Positions 41,841 to 49,280 of a DNA stretch of 64,000 nucleotides are shown in pieces (positions within the stretch are counted from its first letter, which is position 1; the number at the start of each line of letters is the position of its first letter). Location of the stretch: positions 36,682-100,681 of the forward strand of contig JAFSJN010000002.1 of assembly GCA_017439235.1 (NCBI GenBank). Reading direction: 5' to 3'. The position numbers and the translations under genes were made by a program. This DNA is from Paludibacteraceae bacterium (GTDB lineage Bacteria; Bacteroidota; Bacteroidia; Bacteroidales; Paludibacteraceae). The notes under the pieces were generated by a model that was not told the DNA's origin, did not search any database, and saw only the letters and a program-made list of their open reading frames with translations.

Positions 41841-43574
41841 ATGAAATCCCTCCTCCTCTCCCTCGCCCTTCTCCCCGCTATGTTGTGGGCAGCAGCCGGT
41901 CCTATATGCAACGATCCTCTCTATAGTCAGCAGCAAGATCGTACCGACAAGTTCGCGTATGTCAACTGGACTACGGATGCGGATGGTAACGTCAACGTGT
42001 CTATCTTTTACGATAATAAGACCGCTTGGCGCGGCCGCGGCTTAGCCGACGACGTTACGTCTGCTAAGGGCTTTACGCTTACTATCGGTGGCGAGACCAA
42101 AGATATCTCGGCGTATTTCGTTAAGAACTACACCCAGCCTTCTTCTCAGTCCTCTGCGCCTACCGTCTATCAGCTCAAACTCAAAGACGGTCTGACGCCT
42201 TTTGTGGACGTACCCGTGGGGAGTGTGATAAAGTATGTGCCAACCTCCAATATCTGTTGGTGGACAGCCGAGGACAACAACGGCTGGGCCAAGAAGACGT
42301 ACGAATATACTTATGGCTCTGATTGTTCTTCGCCCGCCGGCGATCCTATTACCGTTTGCGCCCGTTCGTATAAGTCCGATACCTACACCGGCGGTCCTAC
42401 CAATATCGATGACTCCGAGATGTTCCTCTCTGTCAACACCCGTGCTGACGGTTCGGTTACATTCTCTATCTCCGGTAAGGACGGCGACGCCGGTACGCTC
42501 TTCCGTAAGGGCAACAAGAGCGACGCTATGTCGGGTCTTAGCTGCTTTACTTACAATGGCGGTCAGTCGCTTGACGGCCTCTTCACTCTCTCCGGCCCGG
42601 AGAATGCTAAGGCTTGTGTCCTCACGCCCGTAGGCGATACACGCCTGCCCGAGGGTACCGTTATTAGTTATAATGGTACTATCCAGTGGAAAACCACCAA
42701 CTATCCCAATGCCTATAAAGCTACCGGCTTCGTCTTCTCTTATGGCGGCGCTTGCGATGTGATGGAGACTCCCTCTATTGCCGCTATCTCGGCTGACTCG
42801 GTAGTTACTATCAATACCGTTACCGGAGCCGAATCTTATCTGCTCCGCATCTATTACAACGGCGACCTCATCGCCCGTTATGCCGGTGTGCAGACGGGGT
42901 ATAAGATTCCCTTCCGTCCTATGGCTACGGCCGAATATGCCGTTACCGTTACCGCTCAGGCGGTCGATAAGGACGACTCTGAGGAGTCTGTTCCTTACGC
43001 TTGGTCGCTCCAGGCGCTGCCTTATACGCCCGCTGCTTCTACGGTTTGCGACCTGTTGCTTGTCTCCGACACCTATCAGGGCGGCCCCACCAATACCGAT
43101 GACTCCAAAGTCCTTCTCTCGGCTTCTACGCTGGAGGACGGCTCTGTTGTCTTCTCGCTCGTCTTGGCTACGCCTGCCGAAGGTCAGTCGGCTGCTTTCC
43201 GCAAGGATGACGCACTAGGTATCACCAGCTTTACCGTCAATGGCGCTCCGGCTACTTCTTTCTTCGCTACCGCCAGCCGCGACGGCGAAGCTACGTATGT
43301 CCTCACGCCAATTGCAGGTCACGAACTCCCACGTGGTACTGTCATCGATTATGATGGCACCGCTCAATGGAAGACCACTAACTATCCCAATGCTTACCGC
43401 CGCAATACCGTCCTCCACCTCGTTTATGGTGACGCTTGCTCAGGAAGCACAACTGCTATACGTCCTACGATGACTAACGAAACACCCAACGCCAAGTTCC
43501 TCCGCAACGGCCAACTCATCATCCGTCACAATGGAGTAGAGTACAACGCCCAAGGCGCAACGATGGCGCAATAA
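41841..43574 (+). CDS. Secreted protein with three copies of an unrecognised Cys-to-Cys domain and a sorting-like tail
   Basis: 577 residues. Signal peptide 1-19 (LLSLALLPAMLWAAA). Three copies of a domain of about 130-140 residues run from Cys to Cys: 23-162, 173-305 and 403-533. An Fn3-like module lies between copies 2 and 3 (about 310-392, TPSIAAISADSVVTI). Shared landmarks are N-terminal Cys, a DGxVxxSI strand, FRxG, PxGTVIxYxG, WKTTNYPNAY and YGxxC. The last 26 residues (KFLRNGQLIIRHNGVEYN, then AQGATMAQ) form the shared tail. A carbohydrate-binding or adhesive role is inferred from location next to glucanases. It is related to the products of the genes at 43761 and 51800. Confidence 0.75.
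   Translation: MKSLLLSLALLPAMLWAAAGPICNDPLYSQQQDRTDKFAYVNWTTDADGNVNVSIFYDNKTAWRGRGLADDVTSAKGFTLTIGGETKDISAYFVKNYTQPSSQSSAPTVYQLKLKDGLTPFVDVPVGSVIKYVPTSNICWWTAEDNNGWAKKTYEYTYGSDCSSPAGDPITVCARSYKSDTYTGGPTNIDDSEMFLSVNTRADGSVTFSISGKDGDAGTLFRKGNKSDAMSGLSCFTYNGGQSLDGLFTLSGPENAKACVLTPVGDTRLPEGTVISYNGTIQWKTTNYPNAYKATGFVFSYGGACDVMETPSIAAISADSVVTINTVTGAESYLLRIYYNGDLIARYAGVQTGYKIPFRPMATAEYAVTVTAQAVDKDDSEESVPYAWSLQALPYTPAASTVCDLLLVSDTYQGGPTNTDDSKVLLSASTLEDGSVVFSLVLATPAEGQSAAFRKDDALGITSFTVNGAPATSFFATASRDGEATYVLTPIAGHELPRGTVIDYDGTAQWKTTNYPNAYRRNTVLHLVYGDACSGSTTAIRPTMTNETPNAKFLRNGQLIIRHNGVEYNAQGATMAQ
41907..42326 (+). repeat. Cys-bounded domain, copy 1 of the 41841 protein
   Basis: First and last codons are the two boundary Cys (residues 23 and 162). 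It has WRGRGLAD, SVIKYVPTSNICWW and YEYTYGSDC. Confidence 0.6.
42357..42755 (+). repeat. Cys-bounded domain, copy 2 of the 41841 protein
   Basis: Residues 173-305. It has FRKGNKS, PEGTVISYNG, QWKTTNYPNAY and FSYGGAC. It follows copy 1 without an Fn3-like module. Confidence 0.65.
43047..43439 (+). repeat. Cys-bounded domain, copy 3 of the 41841 protein
   Basis: Residues 403-533. Very close to copy 2: YQGGPTNTDDS, FRKDDALG, PRGTVIDYDG, QWKTTNYPNAY and LVYGDAC. Confidence 0.65.
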
Positions 43575-43650
43575 GAGAATCACGAGAGTATCCCGAGAGC
43601 GAACAGAGAGCAATCTATCAACCGTACTCCCTCTTCGCACCATGGACTCC
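43490..43650 (+). repeat. Tail-coding cassette plus 3' flank, copy A
   Basis: The last 80 bp of the 41841 gene and about 75 bp after its stop recur at 63795-63955. Shared non-coding landmarks: CACGAG, CGAGAGCGAAC, GAGAGCAATC, CTTCGCACC. Downstream at 43683-43720 the 13-mer GTCTGTATTCTGT is directly repeated. Confidence 0.65.
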
Positions 43651-43760
43651 CTAATCGAAAATGTAGAATGGAATATCATAATCAGTCTGTATTCTGTCAG
43701 CGCAGCGGTCTGTATTCTGTATTCCCAACTAGATAATACTAACCATTAAATATAAACTTT

Positions 43761-46700
43761 ATGAAAACGAAAACTTTTACACTGTTCTCCAAACTCGCAC
43801 TTACGCTGAGTTTGATGCTCTGTATCTCTGTCCCGTCGTGGGCGGCAGCTGGACCCATTTGCAATCAGGAGATTAAAAATGGAAATACGGATGATAAAAA
43901 AGCATACGTCACCTTTGAAACTATGAGTAATGGTGACGTGGTGGCAACAATTTCCAAGCCGGGCGATAATGCTTGTTATTGGCGCGGAAGAGGATTAGCG
44001 GAAGCAGTTTCAAAGGCCAAAGGCTGGAAACTCTTTGTTGATGGCGTGGAAGTCCCTGATATTGCGACCTATTTTACTCGGAGTTATAGTGAGAATACGA
44101 CAACGTACACGTTGCAAAAAATTCAAGACTTGCCGGCTGGAAGTAGTTATGTCATTACATTATCTCCTGTACAGCAAGTTTGCTGGAAATCAACTGGTAA
44201 TGGAAATGCCTATGCCTATAGTGGTACTACGAATCTCTTTGAATATGAATATGGCGCTAATTGCGCCGGTCTTCCTAAGCCGTCTATTTCATCAATTACT
44301 AATAAGGTAATTAGCGCCTCTAATGCAGATGATGCAGAGGCTTTTGATGTGAAGATTTATTACGCGGGAGTATTACTCGCTAATGAAGTGGTTAGTAAGG
44401 GCTCTGCTTTGGCATTTAAGCCCTATTTGGCGGATGCAACGTACCAAGTTACGATTGTCTCACAGGCTACGGGCAAGGCAGATTCTGAGGAGTCTGATGC
44501 TTTTAACTGGACACCAACTCAAGAAACTCCAACTATTCCGACATCGGAATATTGTGAATACGCTATCTCTGGTGGTGGTACTGTGGCGGCAACAGAAGCA
44601 TTGTTGTCATTTAACACGCGTGGAAATGAAATCGTCGTTTCTTTGGAGGGTAATGCTGATCATACTGCTGATTTTAGAGGCAATTTATTTATCTTAGATA
44701 ATTTCACTGTAGAAAATGCCGCTGCATCTAGTTGGTTTACGGCTTCACAGAATACAACGGATCATACATATCGCTTAGCTCTGAAAAGTGGCTTACAAAT
44801 GCCTCGTGGTTATAAACTGAATTATTTAGGAACTATTGCGTGGAAAACTAGTGCAGAGGGTGGTAACAATGCGTATGTGCAAAACAAAGCTTTAAGTTAT
44901 ACTATCGGCTCTGTTTGCTATGAACTATACAATGTAACGTTTATAGTTGATGGTAACCAATATGGTGCCGTGCAGGAAATTAAAGAGGGCACTTACGCTT
45001 CTGTTCCCGCTAATCCTCAAAAAACCAACTATGCCTTCGCAGGTTGGTCTACTGATGGAACTGCAGAGCACATTACGGATGTTGCATCTTACGCTATTAA
45101 CGAGCCTACTACCTTTACTGCTGTGTGGACGCCGGCTTTTGATGTGTTCTTTATAGTGGATGGTAATCAATATGGAGAGAAACAGTCTGTCGTTTCAGGT
45201 GGACATGCTGTAACTCCAGCCAATCCCGATAAGTATGGCTATAATTTCTTGGGTTGGTCTACTGATGATACGGAGGCTCATATTACAAATGTGGCAACCT
45301 ATACAATTACTTCCGCTACAACGTTTACGGCTATTTGGCAGGCTTTGCCTACTTATACAGTCTCTTTCGATAGCAAGGGAGGAACTACCGTTGATGCTAT
45401 ACAGGTCATCCAAAACGAGTATATCCCTTCTGCGCCCACAGCTCCCACTAAAGCCGGCTACGCTTTCCAAGGCTGGAGCGAGACCGATGGCGGTGCTGCG
45501 GTAGACATTACTACTATCCAAATAACCGCTGCTAAGACATTCTACGCTATCTGGGCGAAAGCTCCGTTCGATATCTTTACGCTCACGGTTGGTACTACTA
45601 CAGCTACCGATATGAATAACAACGAACGCGCTATGACGGCAACAGAAGCTACTGTTGTTGGTGGCGCTGGCTATGTCGGTTGCACGCAAGCGGCTAACAA
45701 AGGTGTGTTTGGCGTGAATAGAATTCTCTTAGGTGGTGACCAAGCATATGTAAAGATTACCTTGGACAACGACCTCCGTGAGGGCGATGTGGTGAAATTC
45801 GCCAACAACTATTCCGATACGCACGAATATGCGCTCACGTTTGATCGCGCTCGTAATACCTCTATCTATACAACGAATTTGGAATATGAAATTCCTGCCG
45901 GCAGTCCGCTTATCGGACGTCAAGTGCTTTATATATGGCGCTATACCTCTAATCAGGCTGCTACCATCAATACTATCCGCGTTACTCGCCCCGATATTGA
46001 TGCTAACGTCAACGAATTCGTCTATGTTAGCTTCAATTCCGATGGCGCAGACGGTGGTGACCCCGCTACGCAGAAACTGCTGAAGAATACATGGAAACCT
46101 GAGACTCCTGAAACGCCCGTTCGTGGTACAGACCTCTTCCAGGGATGGTTCGAAGGCGGCGCTTCCGAGCCCTTCGACTTCAACCAAACACTCGCTGCCG
46201 ACATTGCTCTTACCGCTCAGTGGCAGACGGCTAACTACAAGACCGTTCGCTTCTTCTCGCAGGGCGTTCAAATAGGTACAGACTTGCAAATCCTCGAGAA
46301 CCAACTCGTATCACCCGTTCCCGCTAATCCTACCCGTACCGGTTACAACTTCAAGGGTTGGTCTACCGATGGTACGGACGACAATATCCAGAACTTGGCT
46401 GAATACCTCGTTCAGGACGATGTGGACTTCGCAGCCGTTTGGCACAAGATTATCGTCGTTACTACCGACGTGAATGGTACCCTCTCTGAGTTCATTTATG
46501 AGGAGACCGAATATGCTAACCTTACTTCTCCCACTCGTAGCGGATACATCTTCGCCGGTTGGAAGAAGCAGGGCGAGGCTGACCTCTACGACTTCTCTAC
46601 AGCTCTTACCGAAGATATTACCTTCGTGGCTCAGTGGACCGAGGCTAATCCTAACGAGTTCGTGTATGCTTTCGATGACGCTTTCCATTACGACGGCTTC

Positions 46701-48791
46701 TCCTATAAGTCGCCCGAAGGACTCGCATTCGTACAAAACCCAGCTGAGGATGAACGTCCCTTCTCCGCTAATCCGTATACTATCTTCGCTTCTGATGGCG
46801 GTATTACCTCTATCGTAGTCAACGATGGTCGCTTCAACCCGCGCAACAGAACGGACTACGATATTGCCTTTATCTCTCCGCAGATTAAGATGGCTACTAC
46901 TTCTAGCATCGTCTTCACCGTTAAGGATGGCTACGAGGCTACGCTGACTCTTACCGCCAGCGGTTATAACGATACGCGTACTGTTAACCTCACGGATGCT
47001 ACACCCGCTTCACAAATATCCGAAGGACGTGCCGACTGGAATACTTCCGGTACAATGACCTTCGTCATGGGAGCCGGTGAACATATCTTGACCGTTTCGG
47101 CCTACACGCTCTTCGTCAAAGGTTTTACCTTTACTACCGCTCTGGCCGCTCAGGATGTTAAACTGGCTGACCTCCAGATAGACGGCGTTACTGTGGATGG
47201 CTTCAGTCCGCTGGTAGATGAGTACGATGCACTTATCCCGTACGCTGCAGCCAGTCTGCCCGTTGTTACCTATACCGCTTCTGACCCGGCTAACGTTACG
47301 GTTACCGAGTGCTGGTATCCGGTGGGCACCGATTCTTATGATTATGTAGCTACCGTTACCTCCAATATCGATCCTACTGCTTCGCGTACCTATACTATCC
47401 ACTTCACCCCGGGTACCAAGGATAAACTCGTTATCGTTCGTGGCGACTATGTTACTAACAATACCTGCACCGTTACTGGTAAGTACAAAGACGAGGCTAA
47501 CACTACCATGAATGCTAACGCCGGTGACTTTGACGGTGGTTATAAGTTCTATACCAACTATACGCATAAGATTCACTTGGCTATTACCGGTGCTACCTTC
47601 CACGAAGGCGACCTCCTCCGCATCTACATTACCAAGCAGCGTGACAACGCCAATACAACGCTTACCGTTTATGGCGATGCCGATGGTACAGACATTGTCT
47701 ATGCTACCGGTCTGGTGGGCGAAGTTGGTCTTAACACCATCGCCCTGCCTGCTGAAGCTGAAGGCCGTACCGACCTCTACCTCATGCGTGTTGTCGGCAA
47801 TACATGGAACCCCTTCATCCGCTACGCTGAAGTAGTTCGTACGCTCGATGAGCCTGTGATTACTTCCTTCTCCCTTGCAGGTACAGCTGGTGTCATCGAC
47901 CAGACAAATAAGACCATCAACGTCGAGTTGCCCGCCTTCACTTCCTACGTGCAGACGCCTGTTATCACTACCGAGAACAATAGTCCCACCTTCGTTACTG
48001 TCGTTACTCCTGATGGCGAACAAGACTTCTCTTCGCCCGTTGTCTACACCCTCACCGATAAGGACGGAGACCAGAATACCTATACCGTCAACGTTACTAC
48101 TCTTATTGAGATTGGCAATGCTGACAATAGCGCTGTCCTCGCCGCCTACAACGGTAAGAAGGTTAACGTCAACTTCACACGTCCTATCGATGCCTCCAAT
48201 GGCGACTGGTACACGCTCTGCCTGCCGTTCAATTTGTCGGCCGAACAGATTGCTGCCGCCTTCGGTCCTTGCCAATTGGCTACGCTCGCTACCTCTGAAT
48301 GGTTGCCCGAGTACAACCTCGCCCGCATACGCCATACGCATGTATCGGCTATCGAGGCCGGTGTGCCGTACCTCTTCCTGCCTGAGAATAGCATCAGCGG
48401 TGACGTTACTATCCCGGGCGTGACCATCGACAATACGCTTCGTCCGGTTAACACCGCCTACGTAGACTATGTCGGTACCTTCAATCCTATCGCCCTCGCT
48501 GACGATGGTTATACCTTCTACCTCGATGATAACAATATGCTCTATCATCCTTGGGAGAATATGACTCTCCGTGCTACGCGTTGCTACTATCATTTCCACA
48601 ACCTCACTCCCGCCCAGATGCAAAACATCATGGCTCGCGTGATGATTGATGGCGATGCTAACCATACGCCCACTACGGTTGAGCAAATCACCGCCGACCC
48701 GACTATCAACGGCAAGTACATCCTTAACGGCCAACTCATCATTATCCGCGACGGAGTAGAGTATAACGCTCAAGGCCAAGTAATTAAATAA
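43761..48791 (+). CDS. 1676-residue secreted InlB-repeat protein with two Cys-bounded domains and sorting-like tail
   Basis: Signal peptide about 1-28. Two Cys-bounded domains (residues 34-168 and 265-386) are separated by an Fn3-like module (about 172-255). Three Listeria-Bacteroides repeats follow (about 390-600; cores NYAFAGWSTDGT, GYNFLGWSTDDT, GYAFQGWSETDG), a jelly-roll-like segment (about 605-750), three further repeats (about 752-965; LFQGWFEGG, GYNFKGWSTDGT, GYIFAGWKKQG), then beta-rich domains to about 1640. The tail is KYILNGQLIIIRDGVEYN, then AQGQVIK. Predicted to be surface-displayed through a T9SS-like route. The first 1.6 kb looks A+T-richer than the rest, which suggests a mosaic origin. 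A hairpin follows 15 bp after the stop. Confidence 0.85.
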   Translation: MKTKTFTLFSKLALTLSLMLCISVPSWAAAGPICNQEIKNGNTDDKKAYVTFETMSNGDVVATISKPGDNACYWRGRGLAEAVSKAKGWKLFVDGVEVPDIATYFTRSYSENTTTYTLQKIQDLPAGSSYVITLSPVQQVCWKSTGNGNAYAYSGTTNLFEYEYGANCAGLPKPSISSITNKVISASNADDAEAFDVKIYYAGVLLANEVVSKGSALAFKPYLADATYQVTIVSQATGKADSEESDAFNWTPTQETPTIPTSEYCEYAISGGGTVAATEALLSFNTRGNEIVVSLEGNADHTADFRGNLFILDNFTVENAAASSWFTASQNTTDHTYRLALKSGLQMPRGYKLNYLGTIAWKTSAEGGNNAYVQNKALSYTIGSVCYELYNVTFIVDGNQYGAVQEIKEGTYASVPANPQKTNYAFAGWSTDGTAEHITDVASYAINEPTTFTAVWTPAFDVFFIVDGNQYGEKQSVVSGGHAVTPANPDKYGYNFLGWSTDDTEAHITNVATYTITSATTFTAIWQALPTYTVSFDSKGGTTVDAIQVIQNEYIPSAPTAPTKAGYAFQGWSETDGGAAVDITTIQITAAKTFYAIWAKAPFDIFTLTVGTTTATDMNNNERAMTATEATVVGGAGYVGCTQAANKGVFGVNRILLGGDQAYVKITLDNDLREGDVVKFANNYSDTHEYALTFDRARNTSIYTTNLEYEIPAGSPLIGRQVLYIWRYTSNQAATINTIRVTRPDIDANVNEFVYVSFNSDGADGGDPATQKLLKNTWKPETPETPVRGTDLFQGWFEGGASEPFDFNQTLAADIALTAQWQTANYKTVRFFSQGVQIGTDLQILENQLVSPVPANPTRTGYNFKGWSTDGTDDNIQNLAEYLVQDDVDFAAVWHKIIVVTTDVNGTLSEFIYEETEYANLTSPTRSGYIFAGWKKQGEADLYDFSTALTEDITFVAQWTEANPNEFVYAFDDAFHYDGFSYKSPEGLAFVQNPAEDERPFSANPYTIFASDGGITSIVVNDGRFNPRNRTDYDIAFISPQIKMATTSSIVFTVKDGYEATLTLTASGYNDTRTVNLTDATPASQISEGRADWNTSGTMTFVMGAGEHILTVSAYTLFVKGFTFTTALAAQDVKLADLQIDGVTVDGFSPLVDEYDALIPYAAASLPVVTYTASDPANVTVTECWYPVGTDSYDYVATVTSNIDPTASRTYTIHFTPGTKDKLVIVRGDYVTNNTCTVTGKYKDEANTTMNANAGDFDGGYKFYTNYTHKIHLAITGATFHEGDLLRIYITKQRDNANTTLTVYGDADGTDIVYATGLVGEVGLNTIALPAEAEGRTDLYLMRVVGNTWNPFIRYAEVVRTLDEPVITSFSLAGTAGVIDQTNKTINVELPAFTSYVQTPVITTENNSPTFVTVVTPDGEQDFSSPVVYTLTDKDGDQNTYTVNVTTLIEIGNADNSAVLAAYNGKKVNVNFTRPIDASNGDWYTLCLPFNLSAEQIAAAFGPCQLATLATSEWLPEYNLARIRHTHVSAIEAGVPYLFLPENSISGDVTIPGVTIDNTLRPVNTAYVDYVGTFNPIALADDGYTFYLDDNNMLYHPWENMTLRATRCYYHFHNLTPAQMQNIMARVMIDGDANHTPTTVEQITADPTINGKYILNGQLIIIRDGVEYNAQGQVIK
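43860..44264 (+). repeat. Cys-bounded domain, copy 1 of the 43761 protein
   Basis: Residues 34-168. It has GDVVATIS, WRGRGLAEAV, NGNAYAY and YEYGANC; closest to copy 1 of the 41841 protein. Confidence 0.6.
44553..44918 (+). repeat. Cys-bounded domain, copy 2 of the 43761 protein
   Basis: Residues 265-386. It has LLSFNTRGNEIVVSL, DFRGNLF, PRGYKLNYLG, AWKTSAEGGNNAY and YTIGSVC. Confidence 0.6.
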
Positions 48792-49057
48792 TCAAATAAC
48801 ATGTGTCGGGGTACCGTTATCCCGTTGTACCGGTATCCCGCCATAACGAAAAACTATATTAACGAATGAAGGGATAAAAAATGTTTTCGATGTTTTCTCT
48901 TTTGAAGGCTTTTGCTCGTTAGAGTACGATATTTGAGGGTAACATCTATCTAAAAGTTCACTTTTAAGTGGTGGTTAGTAGCAAATAGCGTGCAGAGCGA
49001 AGCTCAAAAGCATTCAAAAGTGGTTTTTAATGTTTTTGTTTTCCTTTATAATAAAAT
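48792..49057 (+). other. Gene-free stretch with a hairpin
   Basis: The 345-bp gap 48792-49136 holds no gene. A 10-bp hairpin, CGGGGTACCG / CGGTATCCCG (48807-48816 and 48831-48840, one G.U), begins 15 bp after the stop of the InlB protein and may end that transcript, though no T run follows. No TAnnTTTG promoter was found. The last 80 bp are the iterated spacer listed separately. Confidence 0.45.
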
Positions 49058-49136
49058 CACAAATCATAAATTTGAAATCAAAAATTTGAAATCATAAATT
49101 TAAAATCATAAATTTAAAATCATAAATTTGAAATAT
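49058..49136. repeat. Iterated AAATCATAAATTTGAAATC spacer
   Basis: About five tandem copies of ATCATAAATTT(G/A)AA directly upstream of a 43-codon frame. This is the longest iterated spacer in the window. Confidence 0.75.
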
Positions 49137-49268
49137 ATGAAATCTTATTCAATCCCCCAAACGTCCCTTATGGACCTCGGTGCCGAACGTCTCATGCAAG
49201 ACTACAACGTTAGTACCGACACCGGAACTACCTTTAATCCTACTCCCGGAACCGGTAATGACCACTAA
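49137..49268 (+). CDS. 43-residue peptide without signal sequence
   Basis: ATG at 49137, TAA at 49266-49268, 12 bp before the GH2 start. It begins MKSYSIPQTSLMDLGAERL and ends with GTTFNPTPGTGNDH. Codon choice resembles the neighbouring genes. The layout (MK-x-Y-x-x-P start, short helix, then a Gly/Thr/Pro-rich polar tail) recalls small peptides often seen near secreted-protein genes in Bacteroidales, whose function is unknown. It could be a leader peptide of the six-gene operon. Confidence 0.5.
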   Translation: MKSYSIPQTSLMDLGAERLMQDYNVSTDTGTTFNPTPGTGNDH

Positions 49269-49280
49269 ACGGTAATCAGT

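Noticed and set aside
47010-48779. A 589-residue minus-strand frame
   Set aside because: Antisense shadow of the 1676-residue InlB protein gene, which has repeats and a tail in the sense frame.
11513-49136. CRISPR array
   Set aside because: The tandem words have periods of about 9-20 nt without unique spacers of 30 nt or more, and no cas gene is present.
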